Source of the DNA: Acinetobacter calcoaceticus | Lineage (GTDB): Bacteria > Pseudomonadota > Gammaproteobacteria > Pseudomonadales > Moraxellaceae | Direction of reading: 5' to 3' | Assembly (NCBI RefSeq): GCF_900520355.1 | Contig: NZ_LS999521.1 | Location: 1,240,001-1,304,000 of the forward strand | Length of the DNA: 64,000 bases | Shown here: positions 1-9,019 of the stretch, piece by piece | How the letters are laid out: every line of letters begins with the position of its first letter | Numbering within the stretch: the first letter of the stretch is position 1 | Notes under the pieces: generated by a model | Database searches by the model: none | The model's input: only the letters and a program-made list of their open reading frames with translations | Told to the model about the DNA's origin: nothing | Program-made: the position numbers and the translations under genes

Positions 1-3
1 CGG

Positions 4-34
4 ACGCTCCAATTTTTGAATTGGGGCGTTTTTG
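4..34 (+). terminator. Intrinsic terminator of an upstream gene
   Basis: An 11-bp stem (arms 4-14 and 19-29, one G-U pair) with a TTTG loop is followed by a T run. It ends a transcript that enters from left of the window. Confidence 0.85.
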
Positions 35-83
35 TTTATAATGATCTTCTCATTAGAGAGATTGTTTGTTAGAGCATGTATTT

Positions 84-1235
84 ATGACATCTGGTTTTGA
101 AACCTTGAATTTACATCCGCAACTTAAAAAGGCGATTGATGCTTTAGGGTTTAAGCAAATGACCCCGATTCAGCAAAAGGTTTTAAAATATACGTTGGGC
201 GGGCATGATGCAATTGGTAGAGCACAAACAGGAACAGGTAAAACTGCTGCTTTCCTGATTAGTGTAATTAATGACTTGTTACATAACCCGATTCAAGAGC
301 AGCGTTTTCGTGGTGAGCCACGTGCCTTGATTTTAGCGCCTACTCGTGAATTGGCATTGCAAATTGAAAGCGATGCGAAGTTACTCACAAAATTTTCAGA
401 TTTACACATCGTGACACTGTTAGGTGGCGTAGATTTTGATAAGCAAAAGAAACAGCTAGATGCTAATTTTGTAGATATCATAGTTGCCACTCCTGGACGA
501 CTAATTGATTTTGTAGAACAAAAAGAAGTTTGGCTCGATCAAATTGAATTCCTAGTCATTGATGAAGCTGACCGCTTATTGGACATGGGTTTTATTCCTT
601 CTGTAAAACGTATAGTGCGTTATTCTCCGCGTAAGGAAGAACGCCAAACCCTCATGTTCTCGGCTACTTTTAGTTATGACGTGCTTAATTTGGCGAGACA
701 GTGGTTATTTGAGCCAATCACTGTTGAAATTGAACCTGAGCAAAAAACCAATAGCGATGTTGAGCAACGTGTTTATGTCGTAGCTAAACAAGATAAATAT
801 CGTTTGCTACAAGATATTTTACGTGAAGAACCTATCGATAAAGTCATGATTTTTGCTAATCGACGTGATCAAGTACGCCGTCTTTATGATCATTTAAAGA
901 GAGATGGATATCGGGTCGGGATGCTTTCAGGTGAAATTGCTCAAGATAAACGTTTAAAAATGTTAGACCAGTTTAAGCAGGGTAAAAATAATATCATGAT
1001 CGCAACTGATGTTGCAGGCCGTGGTATTCATGTTGATGGCGTATCTCATGTGATCAACTATACTTTACCTGAGCAATCAGACGATTATGTGCACCGTATT
1101 GGTCGTACAGGCCGTGCTGGGTCGCAAGGTGTAAGTATTAGTTTCCTTTCAGAAGATGATGCTTTTTACTTGCCAGAAATTGAAAAAGCAATTGGTAAGA
1201 AATTACCATTAACCCGTATAGAGGGTTATTGCTAA
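84..1235 (+). CDS. rhlB: DEAD-box ATP-dependent RNA helicase, RhlB-type
   Basis: ATP-dependent RNA unwinding enzyme of 383 residues. All DEAD-box motifs are visible: Q motif (MTPIQQ), Walker A AQTGTGKT, PTRELA, DEAD, SAT, and the C-terminal HRIGRTGR. The protein stops soon after the helicase core, so it lacks the long basic tail of RhlE or DeaD types and fits RhlB best. An in-frame TTG at 66 would add six residues; the ATG at 84 gives the usual MTSGF start. The gene stands alone between two terminators. The family assignment is certain. The RhlB subtype rests on length and overall similarity from memory. Confidence 0.9.
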   Translation: MTSGFETLNLHPQLKKAIDALGFKQMTPIQQKVLKYTLGGHDAIGRAQTGTGKTAAFLISVINDLLHNPIQEQRFRGEPRALILAPTRELALQIESDAKLLTKFSDLHIVTLLGGVDFDKQKKQLDANFVDIIVATPGRLIDFVEQKEVWLDQIEFLVIDEADRLLDMGFIPSVKRIVRYSPRKEERQTLMFSATFSYDVLNLARQWLFEPITVEIEPEQKTNSDVEQRVYVVAKQDKYRLLQDILREEPIDKVMIFANRRDQVRRLYDHLKRDGYRVGMLSGEIAQDKRLKMLDQFKQGKNNIMIATDVAGRGIHVDGVSHVINYTLPEQSDDYVHRIGRTGRAGSQGVSISFLSEDDAFYLPEIEKAIGKKLPLTRIEGYC

Positions 1236-1241
1236 TAAAAA

Positions 1242-1270
1242 AATCCCAATCATTTGATTGGGATTTTTTT
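1242..1270. terminator. Bidirectional intrinsic terminator
   Basis: A perfect 10-bp stem (1242-1251 and 1256-1265) has an A run on one side and a T run on the other, between the convergent helicase and lipoprotein genes. It can serve both. Confidence 0.9.
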
Positions 1271-1273
1271 TGA

Positions 1274-1654
1274 TTAATTAATTTTACAATAGAAAGTAAG
1301 TGTAGTTTGGTAGTCATCATCTTTTGCTAGAGATGCATTTTTGCCAGTTAAAGTACCAATCACACCAGCTGCTGCTTCAACCATTTGGCCTGTTTTCTCG
1401 CTTACTACATCTTTTAATACGCCGTTATATGTTGTTTTTTCATCTACAACAACTGGCGTAGTATTTTTTGAACAAGTTTTTTGAGCGGCAGTAATTGCAT
1501 TATTTTTTGCAATTAGATTTGTCTTACCAATGCCCGTGACTTCAAATTGATTATTTTCTTTTTGAACAGCCAAGGTGTTTTTAGGGGTAGTGGCACAAGC
1601 ACCTAGTAATAAAACAACACTGCTCAATGCACTCGCTAAAATTATTTTTTTCAT
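1274..1654 (-). CDS. Small predicted lipoprotein of unknown function
   Basis: The 126-residue product starts with a lipoprotein signal peptide ending in the lipobox LLLGAC, so Cys19 is the likely lipidation site. The mature part is Thr/Lys/Asn-rich with two further cysteines (around KTCSK and TFYCKIN) that could form a disulfide. I do not recognise a named domain; short single-domain lipoproteins like this are common in Acinetobacter. It is transcribed alone and ends at the shared terminator next to the helicase. Lipoprotein sorting is well supported; the role is unknown. Confidence 0.75.
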   Translation of the reverse strand: MKKIILASALSSVVLLLGACATTPKNTLAVQKENNQFEVTGIGKTNLIAKNNAITAAQKTCSKNTTPVVVDEKTTYNGVLKDVVSEKTGQMVEAAAGVIGTLTGKNASLAKDDDYQTTLTFYCKIN

Positions 1655-1863
1655 GGTTCACCTAATATGTTTAATCGTCAAAAGATCTAACTATTTGAAC
1701 ACAAGTTTTCTAATTGATTTTGAAGAGGTTGTATTAGTTTTGATGTTTTGTCTTAGCAAAATGTCAAAATATGAACTCGTTATTTTTATGTTCTAGATAC
1801 AATGGTGGATTATCGGTAGATTATGCTAATCTATTTTGAATTTTTTGAGTTAGATCAATATTA

Positions 1864-2439
1864 ATGACGGATTCAGCAACACAGATAATTCATCAGAATA
1901 TTCACCAACGTCAATCTATTGGTCAATTGATTGAGCCTGCACCAAATACAGATCAATTAGAATTGGCCTTTCAAGCTGCTTTAACTGCTCCTGACCATCA
2001 TAGACTTAAACCCACACGTTTTGTCGTTATCGAGGCTGAACAGCGTGCTGCGTTTGGTGAGGTTTTAGCGAAAGCACTAGCTGATTTAGGTGAAACTGAC
2101 TCAGCGCAACTTGAGCGAGTTAAGCAACATCCTTTTCGCGCACCTTTACTCATTTTAGCGCTTACGCAATTGCAAGATCATCCTAAGGTTCCGCATTTTG
2201 AGCAGATCTTAAGTACTGGGGCTGCCGTACAAAACCTTTTATTGTCTTTACAAGTTCAAGGTTTTTCCACCATGTGGCGTAGTGGGGCTGTTGTCGAATC
2301 AAACTGGTTAAAACAGCATTTAGGATTGCAACCACATGATTTAATTTCAGGTATTATTTATGTGGGCACAGCAGCTAAAGCGATTGCACCGCGTGCAGAT
2401 ATTGAAAGTAAAGAATTCGTAAAAGTTTGGCAGGCATAA
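1864..2439 (+). CDS. Nitroreductase family protein, YdjA-like
   Basis: FMN-dependent oxidoreductase of 191 residues, the compact length of the YdjA subgroup. The N-terminal RQSIGQL stretch matches the family's phosphate-binding RxS pattern, and the APDHHRLKPTRFVV segment is characteristic of YdjA-like proteins. The C-terminal IIYVGTA motif is also typical. Such enzymes reduce nitro or quinone compounds with NAD(P)H; the natural substrate is not known. It lies 34 bp upstream of gpsA on the same strand and may be co-transcribed with it. The ribosome-binding site before the ATG is weak. Confidence 0.85.
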   Translation: MTDSATQIIHQNIHQRQSIGQLIEPAPNTDQLELAFQAALTAPDHHRLKPTRFVVIEAEQRAAFGEVLAKALADLGETDSAQLERVKQHPFRAPLLILALTQLQDHPKVPHFEQILSTGAAVQNLLLSLQVQGFSTMWRSGAVVESNWLKQHLGLQPHDLISGIIYVGTAAKAIAPRADIESKEFVKVWQA

Positions 2440-2473
2440 AAGTCTGTAAAAGTAAGAAATAGGATAATAAAGC

Positions 2474-3547
2474 ATGGCTGAATTTAAGTTTACAGATTTA
2501 GTGGAACCTGTTGAGGTCGATAAAAAAACAGCATTACGTATTACTGTGTTAGGTGGAGGCAGCTTTGGTACGGCTATGGCGAATTTAGCTGCACGTAATG
2601 GCTGTGACACCATGATCTGGATTCGTGATGCCGAAACAGCAGAAGAAATCAATAAAACCCATATTAATAAACGTTATTTGCCAGACTTTGTTTTAGAGTC
2701 ATCATTACGTGCTGTGTCTGACCTTGAACAAGCCGTGTGTGATCGAGATATTATTTTGGTGGCAATTCCTAGTCATTCATTTCGTGATGTATTAAAACAA
2801 ATTGCGCCTTTTATTACTGCACAAGCGGTTGTCTCTCTAACGAAGGGCGTCGAGGCTAAAACTTTTAGCTTCATGAGCGATATTATTCGTGAAGAATTGC
2901 CAGAAGTTCCTTATGGGGTGTTATCTGGACCAAATCTCGCTAAGGAGATTATGGCAGGTATGCCATCTGGTACTGTTATTGCCAGTGATTCTGAATTAGT
3001 TCGTTATGCTGTGCAGCATGCTCTTCATAGTGCCTTATTCCGAGTTTTCGGTAGTGATGATGTGCATGGTGTTGAACTAGGGGGCGCACTTAAAAATATT
3101 TATGCAGTTGCAATGGGAATTGGTGCTGCTTACAAAATTGGTGAAAACACCAAGAGTATGATTTTAACGCGCGCCTTGGCCGAAATGAGCCGTTTTGCAG
3201 TCAAACAAGGGGCAAATCCCTTAACGTTCTTAGGTTTATCTGGCGTTGGTGATTTATTTGCAACCTGTAATAGTCCTTTAAGCCGTAATTATCAGATTGG
3301 TTATGCTTTAGGTTCAGGTAAAACACTTGACCAAGCGAGTAAAGAGTTGGGGCAAACCGCGGAAGGAATTAATACGATTGTTCAAGTGCGTGGTAAAGCA
3401 GAAGAACTTGACGTATATATGCCTATTACCAATGCCTTATATGAGGTTATTTTCGAGGGTGCACCACCTTTAAATATTGCCTTATCTCTTATGAAAAATG
3501 GGCACCGTAGTGATGTTGAGTTTGTTTTACCTCATCATGAAGTCTGA
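2474..3547 (+). CDS. gpsA: Glycerol-3-phosphate dehydrogenase [NAD(P)+]
   Basis: Reduces dihydroxyacetone phosphate to sn-glycerol 3-phosphate, the backbone for phospholipids, in the cytosol. The 357-residue sequence has the dinucleotide-binding motif GGGSFGTAMA near residue 28, the LSGPNLAKEI block, and GVELGGALKNIYAVAMG with the catalytic Lys. The N-terminus is about 25 residues longer than E. coli GpsA. AGGA precedes the ATG. It is followed after 56 bp by sixA, as in other Acinetobacter and Pseudomonas genomes. Confidence 0.95.
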   Translation: MAEFKFTDLVEPVEVDKKTALRITVLGGGSFGTAMANLAARNGCDTMIWIRDAETAEEINKTHINKRYLPDFVLESSLRAVSDLEQAVCDRDIILVAIPSHSFRDVLKQIAPFITAQAVVSLTKGVEAKTFSFMSDIIREELPEVPYGVLSGPNLAKEIMAGMPSGTVIASDSELVRYAVQHALHSALFRVFGSDDVHGVELGGALKNIYAVAMGIGAAYKIGENTKSMILTRALAEMSRFAVKQGANPLTFLGLSGVGDLFATCNSPLSRNYQIGYALGSGKTLDQASKELGQTAEGINTIVQVRGKAEELDVYMPITNALYEVIFEGAPPLNIALSLMKNGHRSDVEFVLPHHEV

Positions 3548-3603
3548 AGAAGAAATGTCATAAATTACGGTTATAATGCAAGAATTATTAACAAGGAATA
3601 TTT

Positions 3604-4059
3604 ATGCAACTGACATTGGTTCGTCATGGGGAAGCCGCTCCTCCAGTGAATGGTAATGACACTAAACGTCCACTTACCGCTCGTGGGCATGCTCAAGCTG
3701 AGCAGACAGCAACATTTTTAAAGGATATTGTTAAGCCTGATATTTTTGTAGTTAGTCCTTTATTGCGTGCTCAAGAGACATTGGCACATATTCAAACTTA
3801 TTTTAAAGATGTTCCTGTGCTGTTATGCGATAAAATTAAACCCGATGATAATGCGAAAGAAGCAGTTGAGTGGTTGTCTCAGGTTCCTTATGAGTCAATT
3901 GTCGTCGTGTGTCATATGAATGTAGTAGGGCATATTGCCGAATTACTGACACATGAAAACTTTAATCCATTTGCACTTGCCGAAGCTCGAATTTATGATC
4001 AGGCTGTTATTGCAACTGGTTTATCAACACAAAAAAATAGTTTTATACCCACAATATAA
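3604..4059 (+). CDS. sixA: Phosphohistidine phosphatase SixA
   Basis: Small histidine phosphatase (151 residues) expected to dephosphorylate phosphohistidine, in E. coli on the nitrogen phosphotransferase system. The catalytic LVRHGEA motif is at the extreme N-terminus, the second Arg lies in SPLLRAQET, and the second His in VVVCHMNVVGH. A good AAGGA site precedes the ATG. The gene sits between gpsA and gspL and may be part of one transcript, although no functional link with secretion is evident. Confidence 0.9.
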   Translation: MQLTLVRHGEAAPPVNGNDTKRPLTARGHAQAEQTATFLKDIVKPDIFVVSPLLRAQETLAHIQTYFKDVPVLLCDKIKPDDNAKEAVEWLSQVPYESIVVVCHMNVVGHIAELLTHENFNPFALAEARIYDQAVIATGLSTQKNSFIPTI

Positions 4060-4082
4060 TTAAAAAGGTCATTTAGCCCATT

Positions 4083-5222
4083 ATGCTGTATTTATGGATG
4101 CCTGAAACCAATGAAATATGGCATTGGTCTAACGGAGAAAACTGGTTGCAGGCAGCAAGTCTTGATCAACTCATACAAGACCTGCAATTACATCAAGGAA
4201 AAGAGGCTGTCATCTTTTTCCCTAGTCGCCATGCTCAGGTACTCCAGCAGCACATGGCAAAGTCTCATTACAAGCAATTAGGAGCAGATGGCGTTAAATA
4301 TTTGCTTGAAGAATTTGTAACTTTGCCTATTGATCATATGAAAGTAGTGCATCATTTTCATGCTGATCAACTCACCGTATTGGGAGTGGCAAAAACAACA
4401 GTAGAAACATGGCAGCATGCGATGGCTTTGCTGCCTATTAAACTCGTTGCTTTCTTGCCAGACTTTCTGGTTTTACCTGAACCTCAAGAGCAGCAAGTGG
4501 TTTTGTGTAATATTGACCAGAAATTACTTGTGCGTGAAAGTAAATGGGTGGGTAATTCACTCGATGATTTAGCATTATTTTTAGAGTTTCAATCAGTCGA
4601 AACTCATTATCAATATAGTGGTTTAACAACAGAGCAACTCGAAAGTTTGGTGGCAGCATCAGATGCCGAACATCATTCTGAATTTATCTATCAATTTCAG
4701 GGTTTAGATAAACCTAAACAGCATCCTTTTAATGTTCTACCGAAAGCCAAAGGGCAAGAGCATACGGTTTCTGGTTATTGGAAAGCGTGTGCCGCTATTG
4801 TTTTAGCAATTATAGTGGTTCAGTTTAGTTATGATTTTTTGCGTTGGATAAAGTTAAGAAATGTGGCTAATCAAACCGCGGAACAGACGGTCGAGCAATA
4901 TAAATATTGGTTTGGTCCTTCAAGTCGGGTAAATGAGCAAAATATAAAAAGCCAATTTGAAAGTCATTTACGCATGAGTAAGCAAGGTGATACACAAGCA
5001 CTTTCTTTATTGAGCCGTGTTGGTCCTATTTTAATGCAAAGACAAATTTTAGCTCAGCAGTTAGCTTATGATGCATCAACACTAACTATGGCATTAAAAG
5101 CAAAGTCAGCAGATGATTTGCAAGCTTTAACACAACAACTTAACCAGCAGGGATTCAAAGCTGAATTGGGTAATGTTCAAGCCGATGGTGGTGGGGCAAT
5201 TGGAGTGGTGAAAATACAATAA
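4083..5222 (+). CDS. gspL: Type II secretion system inner-membrane protein GspL
   Basis: Bitopic assembly-platform protein whose cytoplasmic actin-like domain recruits the GspE ATPase. In the 379-residue product, residues 1-230 are soluble and cytoplasmic, a single membrane helix lies near 237-255, and residues 260-379 form the periplasmic ferredoxin-like domain. Its stop codon overlaps the start of gspM, so the two are translationally coupled. No gspC-K gene is adjacent, consistent with the scattered T2SS genes of Acinetobacter. The assignment rests on topology and the paired gspM. Confidence 0.88.
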   Translation: MLYLWMPETNEIWHWSNGENWLQAASLDQLIQDLQLHQGKEAVIFFPSRHAQVLQQHMAKSHYKQLGADGVKYLLEEFVTLPIDHMKVVHHFHADQLTVLGVAKTTVETWQHAMALLPIKLVAFLPDFLVLPEPQEQQVVLCNIDQKLLVRESKWVGNSLDDLALFLEFQSVETHYQYSGLTTEQLESLVAASDAEHHSEFIYQFQGLDKPKQHPFNVLPKAKGQEHTVSGYWKACAAIVLAIIVVQFSYDFLRWIKLRNVANQTAEQTVEQYKYWFGPSSRVNEQNIKSQFESHLRMSKQGDTQALSLLSRVGPILMQRQILAQQLAYDASTLTMALKAKSADDLQALTQQLNQQGFKAELGNVQADGGGAIGVVKIQ

Positions 5223-5701
5223 TGAAAATGATAACTCAATTGCAAAACCGCTTTGACCAGTGGATTGAACAGGTCACTCAATATTTAGACCGTTTGACTG
5301 TGCGTGAGCGGGTTATGGTGGTCTTTACTACAATTTTTCTTGTAGTGACTATTGTAGGGGCTTCACTTTGGAAAATGCATTCCTTGGCAGAGCAACAACA
5401 ACAGCGCTTAAATGATTTAAAAGATTTGATGGTCTGGATGCAGAGTAATGCAGTTACCATGAAACCAGCGAGTGAACTTGAGTTGGGCCAATCGGAAAAA
5501 ATACAACGAGTAGCTCAGCAACAAGGTTTAACGGTCACTTCTCAACAAAATGGTGAGCAATTACAAATTATTGTTACTCATCAGAATTATGCAATTTTAG
5601 CGAACTTTTTAACCCAACTTGCGCAAATGGGTTTAAGTATTCAAAAAATGGAAATGGTTTCAAGTGAAGGACAGATTAAATTAACAGCGACGGTTCAATA
5701 A
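5222..5701 (+). CDS. gspM: Type II secretion system protein GspM
   Basis: The 159-residue bitopic partner of GspL. A short cytoplasmic N-terminus (about 30 residues, charged) is followed by one membrane helix (VMVVFTTIFLVVTIVGASLW), a coiled segment, and a small periplasmic domain that pairs with the GspL domain. The start overlaps the gspL stop by one base. No gspN follows; the next gene is pyrD after about 90 bp. Length and topology are normal for GspM. Confidence 0.88.
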   Translation: MKMITQLQNRFDQWIEQVTQYLDRLTVRERVMVVFTTIFLVVTIVGASLWKMHSLAEQQQQRLNDLKDLMVWMQSNAVTMKPASELELGQSEKIQRVAQQQGLTVTSQQNGEQLQIIVTHQNYAILANFLTQLAQMGLSIQKMEMVSSEGQIKLTATVQ

Positions 5702-5790
5702 CATATTAAAATATGCTGTTCTTAAGCATGGTGTTTTGTGCTACCTGTGCCTATAATATGCCTACCTAAAATCAGTAGACTGTGATTGGT

Positions 5791-6795
5791 ATGTTATATT
5801 CACTTGCTCGCCCGATGTTGTTTAGTTTAGCACCAGAGCGTGCCCATGAATTAACATTATCTATGCTTGATAAAGCACATAAGTTCGGCCTGCTACGCCA
5901 GAGCGTAGAATCGAAACCAACAACCTGTATGGGAATTGAATTTCCAAATCCGGTAGGTTTAGCGGCTGGGCTTGATAAAAATGGTGCACATATTGATTCT
6001 TTAGCCGGACTAGGTTTCGGTTTTATTGAAATTGGTACAATTACACCTCGTCCTCAGTCGGGTAATCCACAACCACGATTGTTCCGTATTCCTGAAGCGA
6101 AAGCCATTATTAACCGCATGGGTTTTAATAATGAGGGTGTTGATAAGCTTGTTGAGAATGTTAAAGCTTCAAAATTTAAAGGCATTCTAGGTATCAATAT
6201 TGGTAAGAATGCAGATACGCCTGTAGAAAAGGCTGTTGATGATTACCTGATTTGCCTTGAGAAAGTTTATAACTACGCTTCTTATATTACCGTTAATATC
6301 TCATCTCCAAATACTAAGAACTTAAGAAGTTTACAAAGTGGCGATGCATTAACTGAATTATTGCAAACATTAAAAGAAAGACAACTTGAGCTTGCCGAGC
6401 AATATAACCATTATGTTCCTTTGGTTTTAAAAGTTGCGCCTGATTTAACAGCAGAAGATGTTGAGTTTATTGCAGCACAATTGTTGCAATTTAAAATTGA
6501 TGGTCTAATCGTTACAAATACGACTTTATCGAGAGAAGGTGTAGAAAACCTTCCCTATGGTAATGAGTCAGGTGGCCTATCAGGTGCACCTGTTTTTGAA
6601 AAAAGTACAGAATGCTTGCGCTTATTTGCTCAAACGTTAAAAGGACAAATACCATTAATTGGTGTCGGTGGAATTTTATCGGGTGAACAAGCGGTAGCCA
6701 AACAGCAAGCTGGGGCAACATTAGTGCAGATCTATAGTGGACTGATTTATACCGGTCCTACTCTTGTAAAGCAATGTGTTGCAGCCATGACTTAA
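5791..6795 (+). CDS. pyrD: Dihydroorotate dehydrogenase (quinone), class 2
   Basis: Membrane-associated flavoenzyme that oxidises dihydroorotate to orotate with quinone as acceptor, the fourth step of pyrimidine synthesis. The 334-residue form has the class 2 N-terminal amphipathic segment ([20 protein letters not shown]), [13 protein letters not shown] near residue 55, the catalytic-loop serine in [11 protein letters not shown], and the FMN phosphate site GVGGI near the end. A GTG at 5782 is in frame, but the ATG at 5791 gives the family start. It directly abuts the cvpA-like gene. Confidence 0.95.
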   Translation: MLYSLARPMLFSLAPERAHELTLSMLDKAHKFGLLRQSVESKPTTCMGIEFPNPVGLAAGLDKNGAHIDSLAGLGFGFIEIGTITPRPQSGNPQPRLFRIPEAKAIINRMGFNNEGVDKLVENVKASKFKGILGINIGKNADTPVEKAVDDYLICLEKVYNYASYITVNISSPNTKNLRSLQSGDALTELLQTLKERQLELAEQYNHYVPLVLKVAPDLTAEDVEFIAAQLLQFKIDGLIVTNTTLSREGVENLPYGNESGGLSGAPVFEKSTECLRLFAQTLKGQIPLIGVGGILSGEQAVAKQQAGATLVQIYSGLIYTGPTLVKQCVAAMT

Positions 6796-6801
6796 GTGAA
6801 T

Positions 6802-7389
6802 ATGAACACAATTGATATCATTATTCTGATACTTTTGCTCATTGGGGGGCTAAACGGTTTGCGACAAGGATTTATCAAAGCCTTTGCGAACTTGGTAGGA
6901 TGGATCATTGCATTAATTATGGGTGCAAAATATGCTGTCCTTCTTGCGCCGTCAATGTCAGGTTTAAGTCATGATCCAGTGGTTCAAAAGATTGCAGCTT
7001 TCGCATTTATAGCACTTATGATCATTGTTTTAACATGGATCGTCACTGCATTTTTAAATGGCCTCTTGAAAAGTCTGAAATTGGGGCCATTAAATCGTTT
7101 AGCAGGTGGTGCTTTTGGTTCTTTAAAAGGCTTGTTGGTTGTGTTGATTACAATGCAGGGCGTAGGGCCTTGGGTTGAAAGTTCACCACACTGGAAACAG
7201 TCCAGACTTATACAATTTTTACTGCCTTATGCACCTTTAGCGACCGAGTTGTCTAAAGATGCAGCAAGTGAGGCACTTCATCAAATAACATCTGGGGGTA
7301 GTGCATCAAGCACCCCTTCAAAACCAGTGGACGAATCGGAAGATTTAGAAAACCGATCCGACCATTCGACAAAGAATCCTTTTTATTAA
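6802..7389 (+). CDS. cvpA: CvpA family inner-membrane protein
   Basis: The 195-residue protein has four predicted membrane helices in the first 120 residues, the GLRQGFIKAF motif after helix 1, and a hydrophilic Ser/Pro-rich tail. CvpA was named for colicin V production in E. coli and is now linked to envelope homeostasis; its molecular role is unsettled. As in many gamma-proteobacteria it lies just upstream of purF (25 bp). A GTG at 6796, right after the pyrD stop, is a possible alternative start; the ATG at 6802 is preferred. Confidence 0.88.
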   Translation: MNTIDIIILILLLIGGLNGLRQGFIKAFANLVGWIIALIMGAKYAVLLAPSMSGLSHDPVVQKIAAFAFIALMIIVLTWIVTAFLNGLLKSLKLGPLNRLAGGAFGSLKGLLVVLITMQGVGPWVESSPHWKQSRLIQFLLPYAPLATELSKDAASEALHQITSGGSASSTPSKPVDESEDLENRSDHSTKNPFY

Positions 7390-7414
7390 TTCCTAGCTTG
7401 TCTGCGAGGTTGCT

Positions 7415-8956
7415 ATGTGTGGAGTTGTTGGTATAGCCGGTAAATCGCCAGTGAACCAAATGTTGTTTGATGCTTTAACGATGTTGCAACATCGTGGGCA
7501 AGATGCAGCTGGAATAGTAACCTGCCATGAAGGCCGTCTTTTCCTTCGTAAGGATAACGGTATGGTGCGTGATGTTTTTCATACTCGTCATATGAGAGCA
7601 TTACTTGGTAATTATGGTATTGGTCATGTACGTTACCCAACTGCTGGTTCTGCTAGCAGTGCTGAAGCACAACCATTTTATGTGAACTCACCTTACGGTA
7701 TTACGCTCGCACATAATGGTAATTTAACCAATGCCGAAGATATTCATGATGACCTGTTTAAAACAGATTTACGTCATATGAATACTGATTCTGACTCAGA
7801 AGTTCTTTTGAACGTATTCGCGCATGAGTTGCAGAAGAACGGTACTTTAAACCCTACACCAGATGATATTTTTCACACAGTTACTCGTGTACACGAACGC
7901 TGTCTAGGTGCATATGGCGTAGTGGCAATGATTACCGGTCATGGTTTAGTGGGTTTCCGCGATCCAAACGGTATTCGTCCACTGATCTATGGTTCACGTA
8001 TGACTGAACAAGGCGAGATGGAATATATCATCGCTTCTGAATCAGTTGCTATTACAGCGCTTGGTTTTAAAATTGAGCGTGATATTGAACCTGGTGAAGC
8101 AATTTTTATCACTGCTGATGGTGAATTGTTCACAAGACAATGTGCAGCTAATCCAAAATACCGCCCATGTATTTTTGAATATGTTTATTTTGCACGTCCT
8201 GACGCCATCATTGACGGAATTTCAGTTTATAAAGCTCGTTTAAAAATGGGTGAAAAGCTTGCTCATAAAATTTTACGTGACTGGGGCGAGGACCATGATA
8301 TTGATGTGGTTATTCCAATCCCAGATACGAGCCGTACTTCAGCATTAGAACTAGCAAATATTCTAGGTGTGAAGTTCCGTGAAGGTTTTATGAAAAACCG
8401 TTATATCGGTCGTACCTTCATTATGCCTGGTCAGCAACAGCGTAAAAAATCTGTACGCCAGAAATTAAACCCTGTAGAACTTGAGTTTAAAGGCAAGAAC
8501 GTTTTACTAGTTGATGATTCAATTGTTCGTGGCACAACCTGTAACGAAATCATCCAGATGGCACGTGATTCTGGTGCAAAAAAAGTATACTTTGCATCAG
8601 CAGCACCTCAGGTTATGTATCCAAACGTTTATGGTATTGATATGCCTGCTAAAACTGAGCTAATTGCTTCAGAACGCAGTGTAGAAGAGATCCAAGAAAT
8701 TATTGGTGCTGATCGTTTGGTTTTCCAAGAATTGGAAGACTTGAAAAATGCTGTACGTACTAGCAAAGTGCCTGATCTAACTGAGTTTGATTGCTCTGTT
8801 TTTGATGGAATCTATGTAACAGGTGATATCGATGGAACTTATCTAAATAATTTGGAGCAGAAGCGTAATGATTCTGCTAAAAAGAAAAAAGATGGTTACA
8901 TTGATGTTAATGTTGACGCAGCTTCTGTAGATTTAACAGGCATTAAAGAAGAATAG
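7415..8956 (+). CDS. purF: Amidophosphoribosyltransferase
   Basis: First committed enzyme of purine synthesis: glutamine plus PRPP gives phosphoribosylamine. The 513-residue sequence begins MCGVVGIAG, so removal of Met exposes the nucleophile Cys of the Ntn glutaminase domain (about 1-235). The phosphoribosyltransferase domain carries the PRPP motif [13 protein letters not shown] near residue 365. The KKKKDG tail is hydrophilic. A GAGG site precedes the ATG. A strong terminator follows 10 bp after the stop, ending the cvpA-purF transcript. Confidence 0.97.
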   Translation: MCGVVGIAGKSPVNQMLFDALTMLQHRGQDAAGIVTCHEGRLFLRKDNGMVRDVFHTRHMRALLGNYGIGHVRYPTAGSASSAEAQPFYVNSPYGITLAHNGNLTNAEDIHDDLFKTDLRHMNTDSDSEVLLNVFAHELQKNGTLNPTPDDIFHTVTRVHERCLGAYGVVAMITGHGLVGFRDPNGIRPLIYGSRMTEQGEMEYIIASESVAITALGFKIERDIEPGEAIFITADGELFTRQCAANPKYRPCIFEYVYFARPDAIIDGISVYKARLKMGEKLAHKILRDWGEDHDIDVVIPIPDTSRTSALELANILGVKFREGFMKNRYIGRTFIMPGQQQRKKSVRQKLNPVELEFKGKNVLLVDDSIVRGTTCNEIIQMARDSGAKKVYFASAAPQVMYPNVYGIDMPAKTELIASERSVEEIQEIIGADRLVFQELEDLKNAVRTSKVPDLTEFDCSVFDGIYVTGDIDGTYLNNLEQKRNDSAKKKKDGYIDVNVDAASVDLTGIKEE

Positions 8957-8965
8957 AAATAGCTG

Positions 8966-8996
8966 AAAAAAGCGGGTGTTTCCCGCTTTTTTCTTT
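8966..8996 (+). terminator. Intrinsic terminator after purF
   Basis: An 11-bp stem (8966-8976 and 8982-8992, core AGCGGG/CCCGCT) with a 5-base loop is followed by a T-rich run. Confidence 0.92.
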
Positions 8997-9019
8997 TATG
9001 ATGAAAACTAACAATGTAA

